From positions 191,001-255,000 of the forward strand of contig CP050293.1 of assembly GCA_014189435.1 (NCBI GenBank): DNA of 64,000 bases, read 5' to 3'. The notes beneath the pieces are model-generated. The model did not search any database, was not told the DNA's origin, and saw only the letters and a program-made list of their open reading frames with translations. Numbering within the stretch: position 1 is the stretch's first letter; each line of letters opens with the position of its first letter. The position numbers and the translations under genes are program-made. Positions 1 to 9,213 of the stretch are shown one piece after another. Source of the stretch: Mesorhizobium loti (GTDB taxonomy: Bacteria > Pseudomonadota > Alphaproteobacteria > Rhizobiales > Rhizobiaceae).

Positions 1-13
1 TCTTTGCGCCGGC

Positions 14-1477
14 TCAAACGACGATCGTTTTAAGCCGTTCGGCTATCAGGGCGGCGAGCCGCGCCGCCACCTCGTCCTTGCTCATCTCCGGCCATTCCTC
101 GACACCGGCCTTTGACACGATCCGCACCCGGTTGCGATCACCACCCATCACGCCCGAAGGACCGACGCCGCTTGCCTGCGACACGTCATTGGCGACGATA
201 AGATCGGCGCCTTTCTTCTTGAGCTTGGCCTCGGCGTTGCGCAGGAGATCCTGTGTCTCGGCGGCGAAGCCGATAACCAGGCCGGGTCGCTGACTGTGAT
301 GGCCGACGCCGGCGAGGATGTCGGGATTTTCGACCATGCGCAGCACCGGCGGCCCTTCGCCCGCGACCTTCTTGATCTTCTCATCGGCCGAATTCTCCGT
401 GCGCCAGTCGGCAACGGCGGCGACGAACACCGCCGCGTCGGCGGGCAGGAGCTGTTCCACCGCGTCGCGCATCTCCTGCGCACGTTCGACGTGGATGGTC
501 TTCACGCCTGCCGGATCGGCAATGCCGACAGGGCCGGAGACGAGGCGTACATCGGCGCCAAGCCTGGCCAGTGCCGCGGCGATGGCATGGCCCTGCTTGC
601 CGGACGAACGGTTGGCGATGTAGCGCACCGGGTCGATCGGCTCATGCGTCGGGCCGGAGGTGACGATGATCTTGCGCCCCGACAGCGGCTTGGGGCCGAC
701 ATCGAGCAGCGCCTCGATCGCGGCGACGATCTCCAGTGGTTCGGCCATGCGGCCTTCGCCCGCCTCATTGCTTTCTGCCATCTCGCCCCTGGCCGGACCG
801 ACGAAGGTGACACCGTCCTTCTGCAGCGTCGCGCGATTGCGGCGGGTGGCCGGATGCGCCCACATCCTTGGGTTCATGGCCGGCGCCATCAGCACCGGCT
901 TGTCGGTGGCGATGAGCACGGTGGAGGCGAGATCGTTGGCGTGACCGTTGGCGAGCTTGGCCATCAGGTCGGCGGTGGCGGGCGCCACCACCAGCAGCTC
1001 CGCTTCGCGCGACAGCCTGATATGGCCGACATCGTGCTCGTCATTGCGGTCGAACAGCTCGGTGAAGACATGGTCGGCGGAGAGCGCGCCAACCGACAGC
1101 GTGGTGACGAATTCCTGCGCGGCCGACGTCATGACAACCCGAACCGCGGCCCCGCGCTCGCGCAGCCGGCGGATCAGATCGAGCGCCTTGTAGGCGGCAA
1201 TGCCACCGCCGATGATGAGCAAGATACGCTTGCCGGAGAGGCCGCGCGGTATGATTTTCCCTGCGACAACTGGGGCGGCCAGGCCGCGTGCGCTCGCCAG
1301 TTCGCGCAAGGTCTGTTCGATCTGATCGATGCGGCCGGCCGAACCAAGCTGGCCCTCGACGGCGGCACGGATCATGACCCGCGCCTGCTCTTCCATCGAG
1401 CGGTCGTTCTCCGCCGCGAGCTGACGCAGCAGATCCTTGACCTCGTCGTCAAGATTGCGAATGGTGATGCTGGCCAT
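14..1477 (-). CDS. coaBC: RHH-domain fusion to bifunctional phosphopantothenoylcysteine synthetase/decarboxylase
   Basis: Makes 4'-phosphopantetheine for coenzyme A: CoaB joins cysteine to phosphopantothenate and CoaC decarboxylates the product. Residues 1-42 are a ribbon-helix-helix domain of the FitA/VapB antitoxin type (begins MASITIRNLDDEVKDLL), followed by a linker to about residue 80. The FMN-dependent CoaC half spans about 80-260 with H152 in HIRLSREAELLVVAPAT and N202 in APAMNPRMW. The CoaB half spans about 265-487 with TSGPTHEPIDPVRYIANRSS. The CoaC substrate-clamp segment reads GEMAESNEAGEGRMAEP and lacks the cysteine that E. coli Dfp uses there. The 487 aa length exceeds the usual ~400 because of the RHH extension. 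It is the last gene of ubiE-ubiB-coaBC. Function is sure; the role of the RHH domain is inferred. Confidence 0.95.
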   Translation of the reverse strand: MASITIRNLDDEVKDLLRQLAAENDRSMEEQARVMIRAAVEGQLGSAGRIDQIEQTLRELASARGLAAPVVAGKIIPRGLSGKRILLIIGGGIAAYKALDLIRRLRERGAAVRVVMTSAAQEFVTTLSVGALSADHVFTELFDRNDEHDVGHIRLSREAELLVVAPATADLMAKLANGHANDLASTVLIATDKPVLMAPAMNPRMWAHPATRRNRATLQKDGVTFVGPARGEMAESNEAGEGRMAEPLEIVAAIEALLDVGPKPLSGRKIIVTSGPTHEPIDPVRYIANRSSGKQGHAIAAALARLGADVRLVSGPVGIADPAGVKTIHVERAQEMRDAVEQLLPADAAVFVAAVADWRTENSADEKIKKVAGEGPPVLRMVENPDILAGVGHHSQRPGLVIGFAAETQDLLRNAEAKLKKKGADLIVANDVSQASGVGPSGVMGGDRNRVRIVSKAGVEEWPEMSKDEVAARLAALIAERLKTIVV

Positions 1478-1509
1478 ATGATTGCACTCTGCTCAACATT
1501 GCCGAATGC

Positions 1510-1530
1510 AATGATAGCAATGCAATCATT
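1510..1530. promoter_or_regulatory. candidate operator palindrome upstream of coaBC
   Basis: The 21-base sequence is an inverted repeat with arms AATGAT/ATCATT and inner GCA/TGC, mismatched at only one base pair besides the unpaired centre. A further half-site ATGATTGCA lies at 1478-1486, directly before the ATG, and AATGCAAT recurs at 1505-1512 and 1519-1526. Small AT-rich palindromes like this are typical targets of RHH antitoxin-type repressors. The gene just downstream starts with such a domain, so autoregulation is inferred. Confidence 0.5.
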
Positions 1531-1557
1531 CTGGAGCAAGCCGTTCTTGGCAAACCG

Positions 1558-3132
1558 CTAGATGATCTTCCAGGCGATATAAACCAGCGTCAGTGCGATC
1601 ACCCACAGTGCCAGGCGGCCGGAGCGGCTGTAACGCGCCTCGGCTTTGCCGATGGCGCGGGCTGTTGTCTCGTCGAAGCGCAGGCCGTGCTCGGCCATCA
1701 GGTCGATCTCGCGTGACAACCGGTCGGTGCGCGCCGCAAGCTCGGGCACTTGGCGGGCTAGCGTCAGCAGCGCCTTGGCGCCATCGCGCGCGTCGATCAT
1801 CATGCCACGCGGGCCCAGGTTGCCGGCGATCCAGCCGCCGACCACCGGTTCGGCCGTCTTCCACATGTTGAAGGCCGGGTCGAGCGTGCGCGCCACGCCC
1901 TCGACCACCACCATGGTCTTCTGCAGCAGGATCAGTTCCGGCCGCGTCGCCATGTCGAAGAGCTCGGTCACCTCGAACAGCAGCGTCAAAAGCTTGGCCA
2001 TCGAAATGGTCTCGGCCGGCTGGCCGTGGATCGGCTCGCCGATCGCCCGAATCGCTTGCGCGAAGGCCGCGACATTGTGCTGGCGCGGCACGTAGCCGGC
2101 CTCGAAATGCACCTCGGCGACGCGCAGATAGTCGCGCGTGATGAAGCCGTAGAGGATTTCGGCAAGGAAGCGGCGATCCTTCTTGCCAAGCCGGCCGGCA
2201 ATGCCGAGATCGACAGCGACGATGGTGCCGTTTGCCTCGACGAACAAATTGCCCGGATGCATGTCGGCATGGAAGAACCCGTCGCGCAGCGTATGGCGCA
2301 AGAACGACTGGATGAGGTTGGCGGCGATCGCCTTCAGATCGTGGCCGGCGGCTTCGAGACCGGCAATGTCGTTCATCTTGACACCGTCGACCCATTCCAT
2401 GGTCAGCACGTCGCGGCCGGTGCGCTCCCAGTCGACGGACGGCACGCGGAAGCCGGGGTCGTCCTTGGTGTTTTCGCCGAGTTCGGAAAGGGCGGCCGCC
2501 TCGAGCCTCAAATCCATTTCGATCTTGGTCGTCTGCGCCAGGGTCTCGGTAACCTCGACCGGCCGCAGTCGGCGTGACGACGGGATGTATTTTTCCTGCA
2601 GGCGGGCGGCGAGGAAATAGCTTTCGAGATCCTGGAAGAAGCGGCGGCGCACGCCGGGCCGGATCACCTTGACCGCCACCTTGGTGGCAACGCCTTCGTG
2701 GATGGTGTCGGCGGCATGGACCTGGGCGATGGAGGCGGCTGCGACCGGATCGCCGAATTGCGCGTAGAGATCGCCGACCTTGCGGCCGAGCGAAGCCTCG
2801 ATGGCCGCGACCGCCTCGGCCTTCGGAAAGGTGTGCATCTTGTCCTGCAGCATGGCGAGATCGAGCGCCATGTCGTTGCCGACGACATCGGGCCGTGTCG
2901 CCAGGAACTGGCCGAGCTTGACATAGGAAGGGCCAAGCCGGACGACTGCCTTGGCCAGCCGGTCGCTGCGCTCATAGGCAAGGGCGCGACGGCGGGTGAA
3001 CAGCCGCGCCAGCCGCCAGCCGAATTTCGGCAGGCCCGACAGCTCCTCGCCCGGCAAGGCGGCGACGACGCCCTCGCGCACCAGCACCCAGCCGGCCCTT
3101 ACGAGCCGAAATCCAGCGCTGACCGTGCTCAT
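1558..3132 (-). CDS. ubiB: ABC1/UbiB-family protein kinase-like ubiquinone biosynthesis factor
   Basis: Atypical kinase/ATPase needed for ubiquinone (coenzyme Q) biosynthesis at the inner membrane. The 524 aa product has the family marks: the KLGQFLATRPD nucleotide-loop region, the alanine-rich AAASIAQVHAA stretch, HADMHPGNLF as catalytic loop and AVDLGIAGRL in place of DFG. A C-terminal hydrophobic helix (WVIALTLVYIAW) anchors it. A longer frame begins at 3234 but would overlap ubiE. The ATG at 3132 (MSTVSAGFRLVRAGW) leaves a normal gap after the ubiE stop and is preferred. It sits between ubiE and coaBC on the same strand, the usual alphaproteobacterial order. Confidence 0.93.
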   Translation of the reverse strand: MSTVSAGFRLVRAGWVLVREGVVAALPGEELSGLPKFGWRLARLFTRRRALAYERSDRLAKAVVRLGPSYVKLGQFLATRPDVVGNDMALDLAMLQDKMHTFPKAEAVAAIEASLGRKVGDLYAQFGDPVAAASIAQVHAADTIHEGVATKVAVKVIRPGVRRRFFQDLESYFLAARLQEKYIPSSRRLRPVEVTETLAQTTKIEMDLRLEAAALSELGENTKDDPGFRVPSVDWERTGRDVLTMEWVDGVKMNDIAGLEAAGHDLKAIAANLIQSFLRHTLRDGFFHADMHPGNLFVEANGTIVAVDLGIAGRLGKKDRRFLAEILYGFITRDYLRVAEVHFEAGYVPRQHNVAAFAQAIRAIGEPIHGQPAETISMAKLLTLLFEVTELFDMATRPELILLQKTMVVVEGVARTLDPAFNMWKTAEPVVGGWIAGNLGPRGMMIDARDGAKALLTLARQVPELAARTDRLSREIDLMAEHGLRFDETTARAIGKAEARYSRSGRLALWVIALTLVYIAWKII

Positions 3133-3202
3133 GGCCGCGCCCGTCCTGCCGGCTCTTTGAACCGGCACAGACCACATTGCGTGCGAGAAATGCGAGCCAG
3201 CC

Positions 3203-3979
3203 TCAAAGCTTCCAGCCCGAATGAAGCGCGGCAATACCGCCGGAATAATTGCGGAAGGAAACGCGGTCGAAGCCGGCGCGGGAAATCATCGTCGCGAAAT
3301 TCTGCTGATTGGGGAACCTAGCGATCGATTCGACCAGATAGGAATAGGGTTCACCGTCGCCGGTCACCATCTTGCCGATCTTGGGAATGGCGTTGAATGA
3401 CCAGGCCTCGTAAGCCTTGTCGAGCAGCGGCATCTCGACCTCGGAAAATTCCAGGCACAGGAAACGTCCGCCCGGCTTCAGCACACGAAACGCTTCTGCG
3501 AGCGCGACATCGATGCGCGGCACGTTGCGGATGCCGAAAGCGATGGTGTAGGCGTCGAATGTGGCATCAGCAAAGGGCAATTCTTCGGCATTGGCCTCGA
3601 CGAAATCAGTGTTGCCGGACAGGCCTTTCTTTTCGGCGCGGTCGCGGCCGACGGCCAGCATCGAGCCATTGATGTCGAGCACCGTGGCATGAGCGTTGCC
3701 GTGGCTGGCATCGACGATGCGGAAGGCGATGTCGCCGGTGCCGCCGGCAACGTCGAGCACCTTCCAGCCAATCCTTTTTGGAGGATTGAGCCATGTCACC
3801 ATGGCGTCCTTCCACAGCCGGTGCAGGCCGGCCGACATCAGATCGTTCATCAGGTCGTAGCGGTTGGCAACCTTGTGGAAAACATCGTTGACCAGGGACT
3901 GCTTGTCGCCAGCCCCTACACGCTTGAAACCATAGGAGGTTTCCATGCCGCCCGCGGCCGTGGTTCTCTCAACTGACAT
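3203..3979 (-). CDS. ubiE: ubiquinone/menaquinone biosynthesis C-methyltransferase UbiE
   Basis: SAM-dependent C-methyltransferase of ubiquinone synthesis. The 258 aa product has the UbiE signatures: [20 protein letters not shown] near residues 34-53, the SAM-binding [21 protein letters not shown], and [18 protein letters not shown]. It is first in the ubiE-ubiB-coaBC series and is divergent from add. The leader before GFKRV carries an extra ~15 residues compared with E. coli UbiE, which is common in rhizobia. Confidence 0.95.
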   Translation of the reverse strand: MSVERTTAAGGMETSYGFKRVGAGDKQSLVNDVFHKVANRYDLMNDLMSAGLHRLWKDAMVTWLNPPKRIGWKVLDVAGGTGDIAFRIVDASHGNAHATVLDINGSMLAVGRDRAEKKGLSGNTDFVEANAEELPFADATFDAYTIAFGIRNVPRIDVALAEAFRVLKPGGRFLCLEFSEVEMPLLDKAYEAWSFNAIPKIGKMVTGDGEPYSYLVESIARFPNQQNFATMISRAGFDRVSFRNYSGGIAALHSGWKL

Positions 3980-4113
3980 TTTTTTGATCCGTCATAAAAC
4001 CGGCGGGACCATAGCCGATCGATGTTGTGGGCGCTATTGTTTAAGGCGCGGTGTTCGGCCGCGCTTCCAGGTGGTGGGTTTTCAAGACCTGGACTGACCG
4101 ACGGGATGTTTGA

Positions 4114-5088
4114 ATGCCTTTGAAAGCGGAACTGCACTGCCACATTGAAGGGGCAGCGGCGCCAGAACTCGTCATCCGCCAGGCGCAGAAATACGGCAAG
4201 GATACCTCGCCCTATATCCAGAACGGTTCGTTTGTCTGGCACGATTTCACCTCCTTCCTCGCGGCTTATGACTTTTCCGCCGATCTGTTCCGCACCGAGG
4301 AAGATTACGCGCGGCTGGCCGACCATTATCTGACCAGCCTTGCCCGCGATGGCGCCATCTACTCCGAGGTGTTCACCTCGCCGGACCATGCGACGAAAGC
4401 CGGCCTATCGCCCAAGGCCTATACCGACGCGCTGGGCGAGGGCATGCTCCGCGCCAAGGCCAAGACCGGCATAGAGGGCCGCATGATCGTCACCGGCGTG
4501 CGCCATGTCGGCGTCGAGTCGATCGAAAAGGCGGCGCGCTTCGCGGCGCGCTGCGGGCATCCGCTGGTCACCGGTTTCGGCGTCGCGGGCGATGAGCGGA
4601 TGGGCGAGATGGAGGACTATGTCAGGGCTTTCGAGATCGCGCGCGAGGCCGGGCTCGGCATCACCATCCATGCCGGCGAACTGACGGGCTGGGAGACCGT
4701 GCAGGCGGCGCTCGACCACATCAAACCCTCGCGCATCGGCCATGGCGTGCGCGCCATCGAGAATCCGGACCTTGTCCGGCGCATCGCCGACGAAGGCATC
4801 GTTCTGGAATGCTGCCCCGGTTCCAACATCGCGCTCAAGGTGTTCGACAGTTTTGCCGACCATCCGTTTCCGGCCCTGCAGGCGGCCGGTTGCAAGGTGA
4901 CGCTCAATTCCGACGATCCGCCCTATTTCTGGACCTCGCTCAAGCGTGAATACGATATCGCCACCGAGCATTTCTCGATGAACGACAAGGCGCTGACCGC
5001 CGTCACCAGAACGGCCATCGAAGCCGCTTTCGTCGACAAAAAGACCAAGACCGCGCTTCTTGCCCGGTTGAACGGCGCGGCACGCTGA
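4114..5088 (+). CDS. add: adenosine deaminase
   Basis: Hydrolyses adenosine (or deoxyadenosine) to inosine plus ammonia. The 324 aa product carries the amidohydrolase zinc ligands in LHCHIEG near the N-terminus, ITIHAGE around residue 185, RIGHGVRAI and the terminal LNSDDPPYF. The start ATG (MPLKAELHC) gives the normal N-terminus. Downstream upp and the opposite-strand nucleoside operon fit a salvage role: inosine formed here would feed the purine nucleoside phosphorylase at about 8 kb. Adenine deaminase shares this fold, so the exact substrate is a family-level inference. Confidence 0.88.
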   Translation: MPLKAELHCHIEGAAAPELVIRQAQKYGKDTSPYIQNGSFVWHDFTSFLAAYDFSADLFRTEEDYARLADHYLTSLARDGAIYSEVFTSPDHATKAGLSPKAYTDALGEGMLRAKAKTGIEGRMIVTGVRHVGVESIEKAARFAARCGHPLVTGFGVAGDERMGEMEDYVRAFEIAREAGLGITIHAGELTGWETVQAALDHIKPSRIGHGVRAIENPDLVRRIADEGIVLECCPGSNIALKVFDSFADHPFPALQAAGCKVTLNSDDPPYFWTSLKREYDIATEHFSMNDKALTAVTRTAIEAAFVDKKTKTALLARLNGAAR

Positions 5089-5234
5089 TTTCTGCCGACA
5101 AAGCTGTGGTCGGTGCGGGTCAAGCGGTTCCTTGGCCGGCGCATTGTCGCTAGGGTTCGCTCAAGCAGCTTGAAGCGCGGCGCTTCCGAAAGGACCATGC
5201 GCGCGCTTTCGGGCGCAGGCATCAGGAGAACACC

Positions 5235-5864
5235 ATGCAGGGCGTCACCGTCGTCGACCATCCGCTTGTCCAGCACAAGCTGACCATCATGCGCAAGAAG
5301 GAAACCTCGACGGCGGGCTTCCGCCGGCTGCTGCGCGAAATATCGCTGCTGCTCGGCTACGAGGTCACGCGCAATCTCGAACTGACGACGACGACGATCG
5401 AAACGCCGATGGAAACCATGGAAGCGCCGACGCTGGAGGGCAAGAAGCTGGTCTTCGCCTCGGTGCTGCGCGCCGGCAACGGCTTGCTGGAAGGCCTGCT
5501 TGACCTGGTGCCGGCGGCCCGCGTCGCCCATGTCGGTCTCTACCGCGATCACGAAACGCTGGAAGCGGTCGAGTATTTCTTCAAGGCGCCAAGCGACCTC
5601 GCCGACCGGCTGGTGATCGTCGTCGATCCGATGCTGGCGACCGCCAATTCGGCGATCGCGGCGATCGACAAGCTGAAAGAGCGCGGCGCCACCAACATCC
5701 GTTTCCTTTGCCTGCTGGCCGCGCCCGAAGGCATCGAGCGCTTCACCAAGGCGCATCCGGACGTTCCCGTCTTCACCGCTTCGATCGACCGCCAGCTCAA
5801 CGAGAAGGGCTACATCATGCCCGGCCTCGGCGACGCCGGCGACCGCATGTACGGGACCAAGTAA
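5235..5864 (+). CDS. upp: uracil phosphoribosyltransferase
   Basis: Converts uracil plus PRPP to UMP. The 209 aa product matches the family in length, with [20 protein letters not shown] in the uracil/PRPP-binding centre and VVIVDP-type loop [20 protein letters not shown]. The C-terminal [11 protein letters not shown] is the standard uracil-binding tail. The ATG follows CAGGAGAACACC, giving a good ribosome binding site. A 146-base gap separates it from add, in which nothing distinct is seen. Together with cdd and the nucleoside transporter it completes a pyrimidine salvage route. Confidence 0.95.
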   Translation: MQGVTVVDHPLVQHKLTIMRKKETSTAGFRRLLREISLLLGYEVTRNLELTTTTIETPMETMEAPTLEGKKLVFASVLRAGNGLLEGLLDLVPAARVAHVGLYRDHETLEAVEYFFKAPSDLADRLVIVVDPMLATANSAIAAIDKLKERGATNIRFLCLLAAPEGIERFTKAHPDVPVFTASIDRQLNEKGYIMPGLGDAGDRMYGTK

Positions 5865-5959
5865 TTTACCAATTGTTTACGTAAAGGCGGGTTTCTGGCG
5901 CCCGTTAAAGCGGCAAACACCATCCGGGCTTAAAGATCGGCTCTCACGAAGGCCGAGCC

Positions 5960-6523
5960 ATGCTGCGCAAACTTCTCATCCTCGGTGTTTTCGCCGGTAC
6001 ATCGGCATCGATACCGATTGTGTACCAGTCGAATCCGCAATTCGTCGAAAACCTGCTGAAATCGGCATCGCCGGGCAAACCCGCGGTCGACGTCCAACCC
6101 AATGTCAACCTGGCATCGGTGCCCGACAAGCCGGCGGCATCGCTGCCGATGGGCCGCAAGGTCGTCGTTGCGGCAGACGAGCGCGGACATTTCTCGTCGG
6201 CCTTCAAGCTCAATGGACGTCAGATCGACGGCATGATCGACACCGGCGCCACGCTGGTCGCCATCAACACCTCGACGGCACGCAGAATCGGCCTGTCGTT
6301 GAACGCTTCCGACTTCAACCGTGAAGTCAGCACCGCCAACGGCACCATCAAGGCGGCCGTGGCCATGATCGACCGCCTGCAGATCGGCAACATCACGGTC
6401 AATGACGTCCAGACCATCGTACTCGACGACAAGGCGCTGCGCACGAATCTGATCGGTATGAGCTTCCTCAGCCGGCTCGACAAATATCAGGTCGAGAACG
6501 GCACGCTGCTGCTCATCCAGTAA
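5960..6523 (+). CDS. retropepsin-like aspartic protease family protein (clan AA)
   Basis: Small secreted or membrane-tethered aspartic protease-like protein of the type found in many alphaproteobacteria. Residues 1-20 form a hydrophobic signal or anchor (MLRKLLILGVFAG). The protease-like domain covers roughly residues 75-187 with the active-site triad sequence DTGAT in GMIDTGATLVAINTSTARR and a C-terminal LIGMSFLSRLDKYQV. The 187 aa length suits a single-lobe, dimerising retropepsin-like enzyme. Substrate is unknown. It ends convergently with deoA across a hairpin. Confidence 0.8.
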   Translation: MLRKLLILGVFAGTSASIPIVYQSNPQFVENLLKSASPGKPAVDVQPNVNLASVPDKPAASLPMGRKVVVAADERGHFSSAFKLNGRQIDGMIDTGATLVAINTSTARRIGLSLNASDFNREVSTANGTIKAAVAMIDRLQIGNITVNDVQTIVLDDKALRTNLIGMSFLSRLDKYQVENGTLLLIQ

Positions 6524-6551
6524 GGGCCTATTCGTTTTCCGCAATTCCCAA

Positions 6552-6575
6552 GGGAAAGCGCTATGCGCTTTTCCC
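6552..6575. terminator. hairpin between convergent protease gene and deoA
   Basis: GGGAAAGCGC-TAT-GCGCTTTTCCC forms a strong stem with one bulged base. It lies between two genes that end toward each other, so it can serve either strand. No long T tract follows on either side. Confidence 0.5.
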
Positions 6576-6610
6576 GGGGAGAACCGCTTCATACTTATCC
6601 TGGAATTGCT

Positions 6611-7930
6611 CTAGCCGCGTGGCAGAATCCGCCGGATGACCGACTTGTCCGCGGCCGGTTTCGAAGCGCCGACCGTATAGGCCGAGAGCACCGTGGCGGC
6701 CGCCGCCTCGGCATCGGCCAATGAGCGGGCATGGACCAGCGCCAACGGCTCGCCGGCGCGAACCTCGGCACCGACCGGCAACAGCCTGGTGATGCCGACC
6801 GCGGGGTCGATCTTGTCGTCCGGCCGCGTGCGTCCGCCTCCCAGGCCAACCACGGCGAGCCCGATGTCGCGGGTCGCGATGCCCGTGACGAAGCCATTCG
6901 CCGTCGCCTTGACGGCAAACTCGGTCGCCGCCGTGGCCAGGTATTTTTCCGGCTTCTCGATGAAATCAGCCGGGCCGCCGAGCACGGCAACCATGCGCGC
7001 GAAGGTGGCGGCGGCGCGGCCGCTGGTGAGCGTCTCTGTGGCACGCCGCATGCCGTCCTGATTGGACGACACCAGTCCCGCCGACTGCAGCATTTCGGCG
7101 GCCAGCGCCAGCGTCACATCCTCGAGCCGATGGTCACGAAAGCGTCCGGTGAGGAAATCAACGGCGTTGCGCACCTCGACGGCGTTGCCGGCGGCCGACG
7201 CCAGCGGCTCGTTCATGCCGGTGATCAACGCCGAGGCCTTCAGCCCGGCGCCATTGGCGATCTCGACCAGGCTGTTGGCGAGCGCGGTGGCGTCGCGCGA
7301 CTTTTCCATGAAGGCGCCGTTGCCGACCTTGACGTCGAGCACCAGCGATTGCAGCCCGGCCGCCAGCTTCTTCGACAGGATCGAAGCGGTGATCAGCGGC
7401 ACCGATTCGACCGTGCCGGTGACGTCGCGGATCGCATAGAGCCGTCGATCGGCCGGCGCGAGGTCGGCGGTCTGGCCGATGATGGCGCAGCCGGTTTCGA
7501 GCACCGCCTTGCGAAACAGCGCGATATCGGGCTGGCTGGTGTAGCCGGGGATCGCATCCATTTTGTCCAGCGTGCCGCCGGTGTGGCCAAGGCCACGGCC
7601 TGATATCATCGGCACATAAGCGCCGCATGCGGCGACGATCGGCGCCAGCATCAGCGAGACATTGTCGCCGACGCCGCCAGTCGAATGCTTGTCGGTGACC
7701 GGGCCGGGCAGATCCGACCAGTCGAGCACGTCACCGGAATCGCGCATCGCCAGCGTCAGCGCCACCGCCTCGTCGCGGTTCATGCCGTTGAAGAACACCG
7801 CCATGGCGAAGGCGCCGACCTGGCCATCCGAAACGGCCCCGCCGGTCAAGCCCTTTACAAAGTCGGCGATCTCCTGCTCCGACAGCCTCAGGCCGTCGCG
7901 CTTGCGGCGGATGATTTCCTGCGGAAGCAT
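6611..7930 (-). CDS. deoA: thymidine phosphorylase
   Basis: Phosphorolyses thymidine (and deoxyuridine) to base plus deoxyribose-1-phosphate. The 439 aa product starts MLPQEIIRRKRDGLRLS and has the family signature KHSTGGVGDNVSLMLAPIVA, then SGRGLGHTGGTLDKMDAIPG. A longer frame reaches 8206 but is out-of-frame punA sequence. The ATG at 7930 overlaps the punA stop as TGATG, showing translational coupling. It is the last gene of the nucleoside operon that starts at 12855. Confidence 0.95.
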   Translation of the reverse strand: MLPQEIIRRKRDGLRLSEQEIADFVKGLTGGAVSDGQVGAFAMAVFFNGMNRDEAVALTLAMRDSGDVLDWSDLPGPVTDKHSTGGVGDNVSLMLAPIVAACGAYVPMISGRGLGHTGGTLDKMDAIPGYTSQPDIALFRKAVLETGCAIIGQTADLAPADRRLYAIRDVTGTVESVPLITASILSKKLAAGLQSLVLDVKVGNGAFMEKSRDATALANSLVEIANGAGLKASALITGMNEPLASAAGNAVEVRNAVDFLTGRFRDHRLEDVTLALAAEMLQSAGLVSSNQDGMRRATETLTSGRAAATFARMVAVLGGPADFIEKPEKYLATAATEFAVKATANGFVTGIATRDIGLAVVGLGGGRTRPDDKIDPAVGITRLLPVGAEVRAGEPLALVHARSLADAEAAAATVLSAYTVGASKPAADKSVIRRILPRG

Positions 7931-8739
7931 CAGCTCTCCAGCAGTCCGTCGCGGAACACGCGCTGTAGGATCGTTGCCAGCCGCGCACCGCCTACCGGCG
8001 CCATGTCCTTGGTCTCCTGGTGCGAAAGCTCGGCCCCGGTCATGCCGGCCGCCAGATTGGTGATGACCGAACAGGCGGCGACGCGCAGTCCGAGGAAACG
8101 GGCGAGAATGACCTCCGGTACGGTCGACATGCCGACCGCGTTGGCGCCCATGATGCGCGCCATGCGGATTTCGGCGGGTGTTTCGAAGCATGGCCCCGAG
8201 AACCACATGTAGACGCCCTTGTGCAGTGTGGTGCCAGTCGCTTTCGCCGCCCGTTCGATGGCCTTGCGGATGCCGGCATCATAGGCCTCGGTCAGGCCGA
8301 CGAAGCGGCGGTCGCTGGGCTCGCCGATCAGCGGATTGGTGCCCGAGAAATTGATGTGGTCCGATATCAGCATCACCGAGCCCGGTGGCATGTCCGGATC
8401 GACCGAGCCGGCGGCGTTGGTGAGGATCAGTTTCGTGATGCCGATGCCGGCAAGCACTTCCAGCACCGGGCGCATCGCCGCCGCGTTGCCGTGCTCATAG
8501 TAGTGGGCGCGGCCGGACAGCATCAGCACCGGCACACCGGCAAACAGCCCCGCCACCACTTCGCCGGCATGGCCGGTGACGCCGCTTCTGGGAAAGCCCG
8601 GCAGGTCGGCATAGGAGATGCGGATCGGATGCTCGATCTGGTCGACCAGCCCGCCCAGGCCCGAACCCAGCACCAGCGCTGTCAACGGCGCCAAGCCGTC
8701 CAGTCTTTCGATGAGATGGTCGAGAGCCTTTTCCGTCAT
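7930..8739 (-). CDS. punA: purine nucleoside phosphorylase, class I trimeric type
   Basis: Cleaves inosine or guanosine (and deoxy forms) with phosphate to the free purine. The 269 aa product has VLGSGLGGLVDQI at the phosphate-binding N-terminus, SGRAHYYEHG, LTNAAGSVDP, and the class signature SGPCFETPAEIRMARIMGAN with MSTVPEVILAR. The length fits the trimeric (PunA/XapA-like) class rather than hexameric DeoD. It is 30 bases after cdd and overlaps deoA by one base. It can use the inosine made by the nearby adenosine deaminase. Confidence 0.93.
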   Translation of the reverse strand: MTEKALDHLIERLDGLAPLTALVLGSGLGGLVDQIEHPIRISYADLPGFPRSGVTGHAGEVVAGLFAGVPVLMLSGRAHYYEHGNAAAMRPVLEVLAGIGITKLILTNAAGSVDPDMPPGSVMLISDHINFSGTNPLIGEPSDRRFVGLTEAYDAGIRKAIERAAKATGTTLHKGVYMWFSGPCFETPAEIRMARIMGANAVGMSTVPEVILARFLGLRVAACSVITNLAAGMTGAELSHQETKDMAPVGGARLATILQRVFRDGLLES

Positions 8740-8769
8740 TTCAGCCAGCTCTTCATTTCAGCCCGTTGT

Positions 8770-9162
8770 TCATTTCAAAATGTCGCCGCGGAAGCCGTAG
8801 GGCAGCATCTCGCCCATGGTCACGGTCTCGGCCACGCCGGCATTGTCGCAGAGATAGAGCTTTGTTTCCGGCCGGCAGAATTCGGCCAGCCGCTGCCGGC
8901 AGCCGCCGCAAGGCGAGCATTTCGCCATGCGCTCGGCAAGAACGGCGATTTCCACGATCTTACCGCCGCCGCCCATGATGTAGTGGCCGAGCGCCGTGGT
9001 CTCGGCGCACCAGCCTTCCGGATAGGACGCGACCTCTATGTTGGCGCCGGTAAAGACGCGCCCGTCCTCGGTGCGCAAGGCAGCGCCCACCGGAAATTTC
9101 GAATAGGGCGCATAGGCCTTGGCCATGGCAGCCTTGGCGGCCTCGAACAGATCATGCGACAT
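8770..9162 (-). CDS. cdd: cytidine deaminase
   Basis: Deaminates cytidine and deoxycytidine to uridine forms. The 130 aa product is the short homotetrameric type. The zinc site is visible as GWCAETTA (Cys plus catalytic Glu) and SPCGGCRQRLAEF (two Cys). The N-terminus AYAPYSKFPVGAAL is standard. It lies 51 bases after the second permease gene and 30 before punA, inside the nucleoside uptake and degradation operon. Confidence 0.95.
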   Translation of the reverse strand: MSHDLFEAAKAAMAKAYAPYSKFPVGAALRTEDGRVFTGANIEVASYPEGWCAETTALGHYIMGGGGKIVEIAVLAERMAKCSPCGGCRQRLAEFCRPETKLYLCDNAGVAETVTMGEMLPYGFRGDILK

Positions 9163-9213
9163 TCAGGTGTTCTCTCCGATGATCGTGTCCAAAACCCGGC
9201 ACCAGGCCGCCCC

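Noticed and set aside
296..1561. 421-codon open frame antisense to coaBC
   Set aside because: It is the complement of a well-supported gene in GC-rich DNA, has no domain resemblance and no ribosome binding site.
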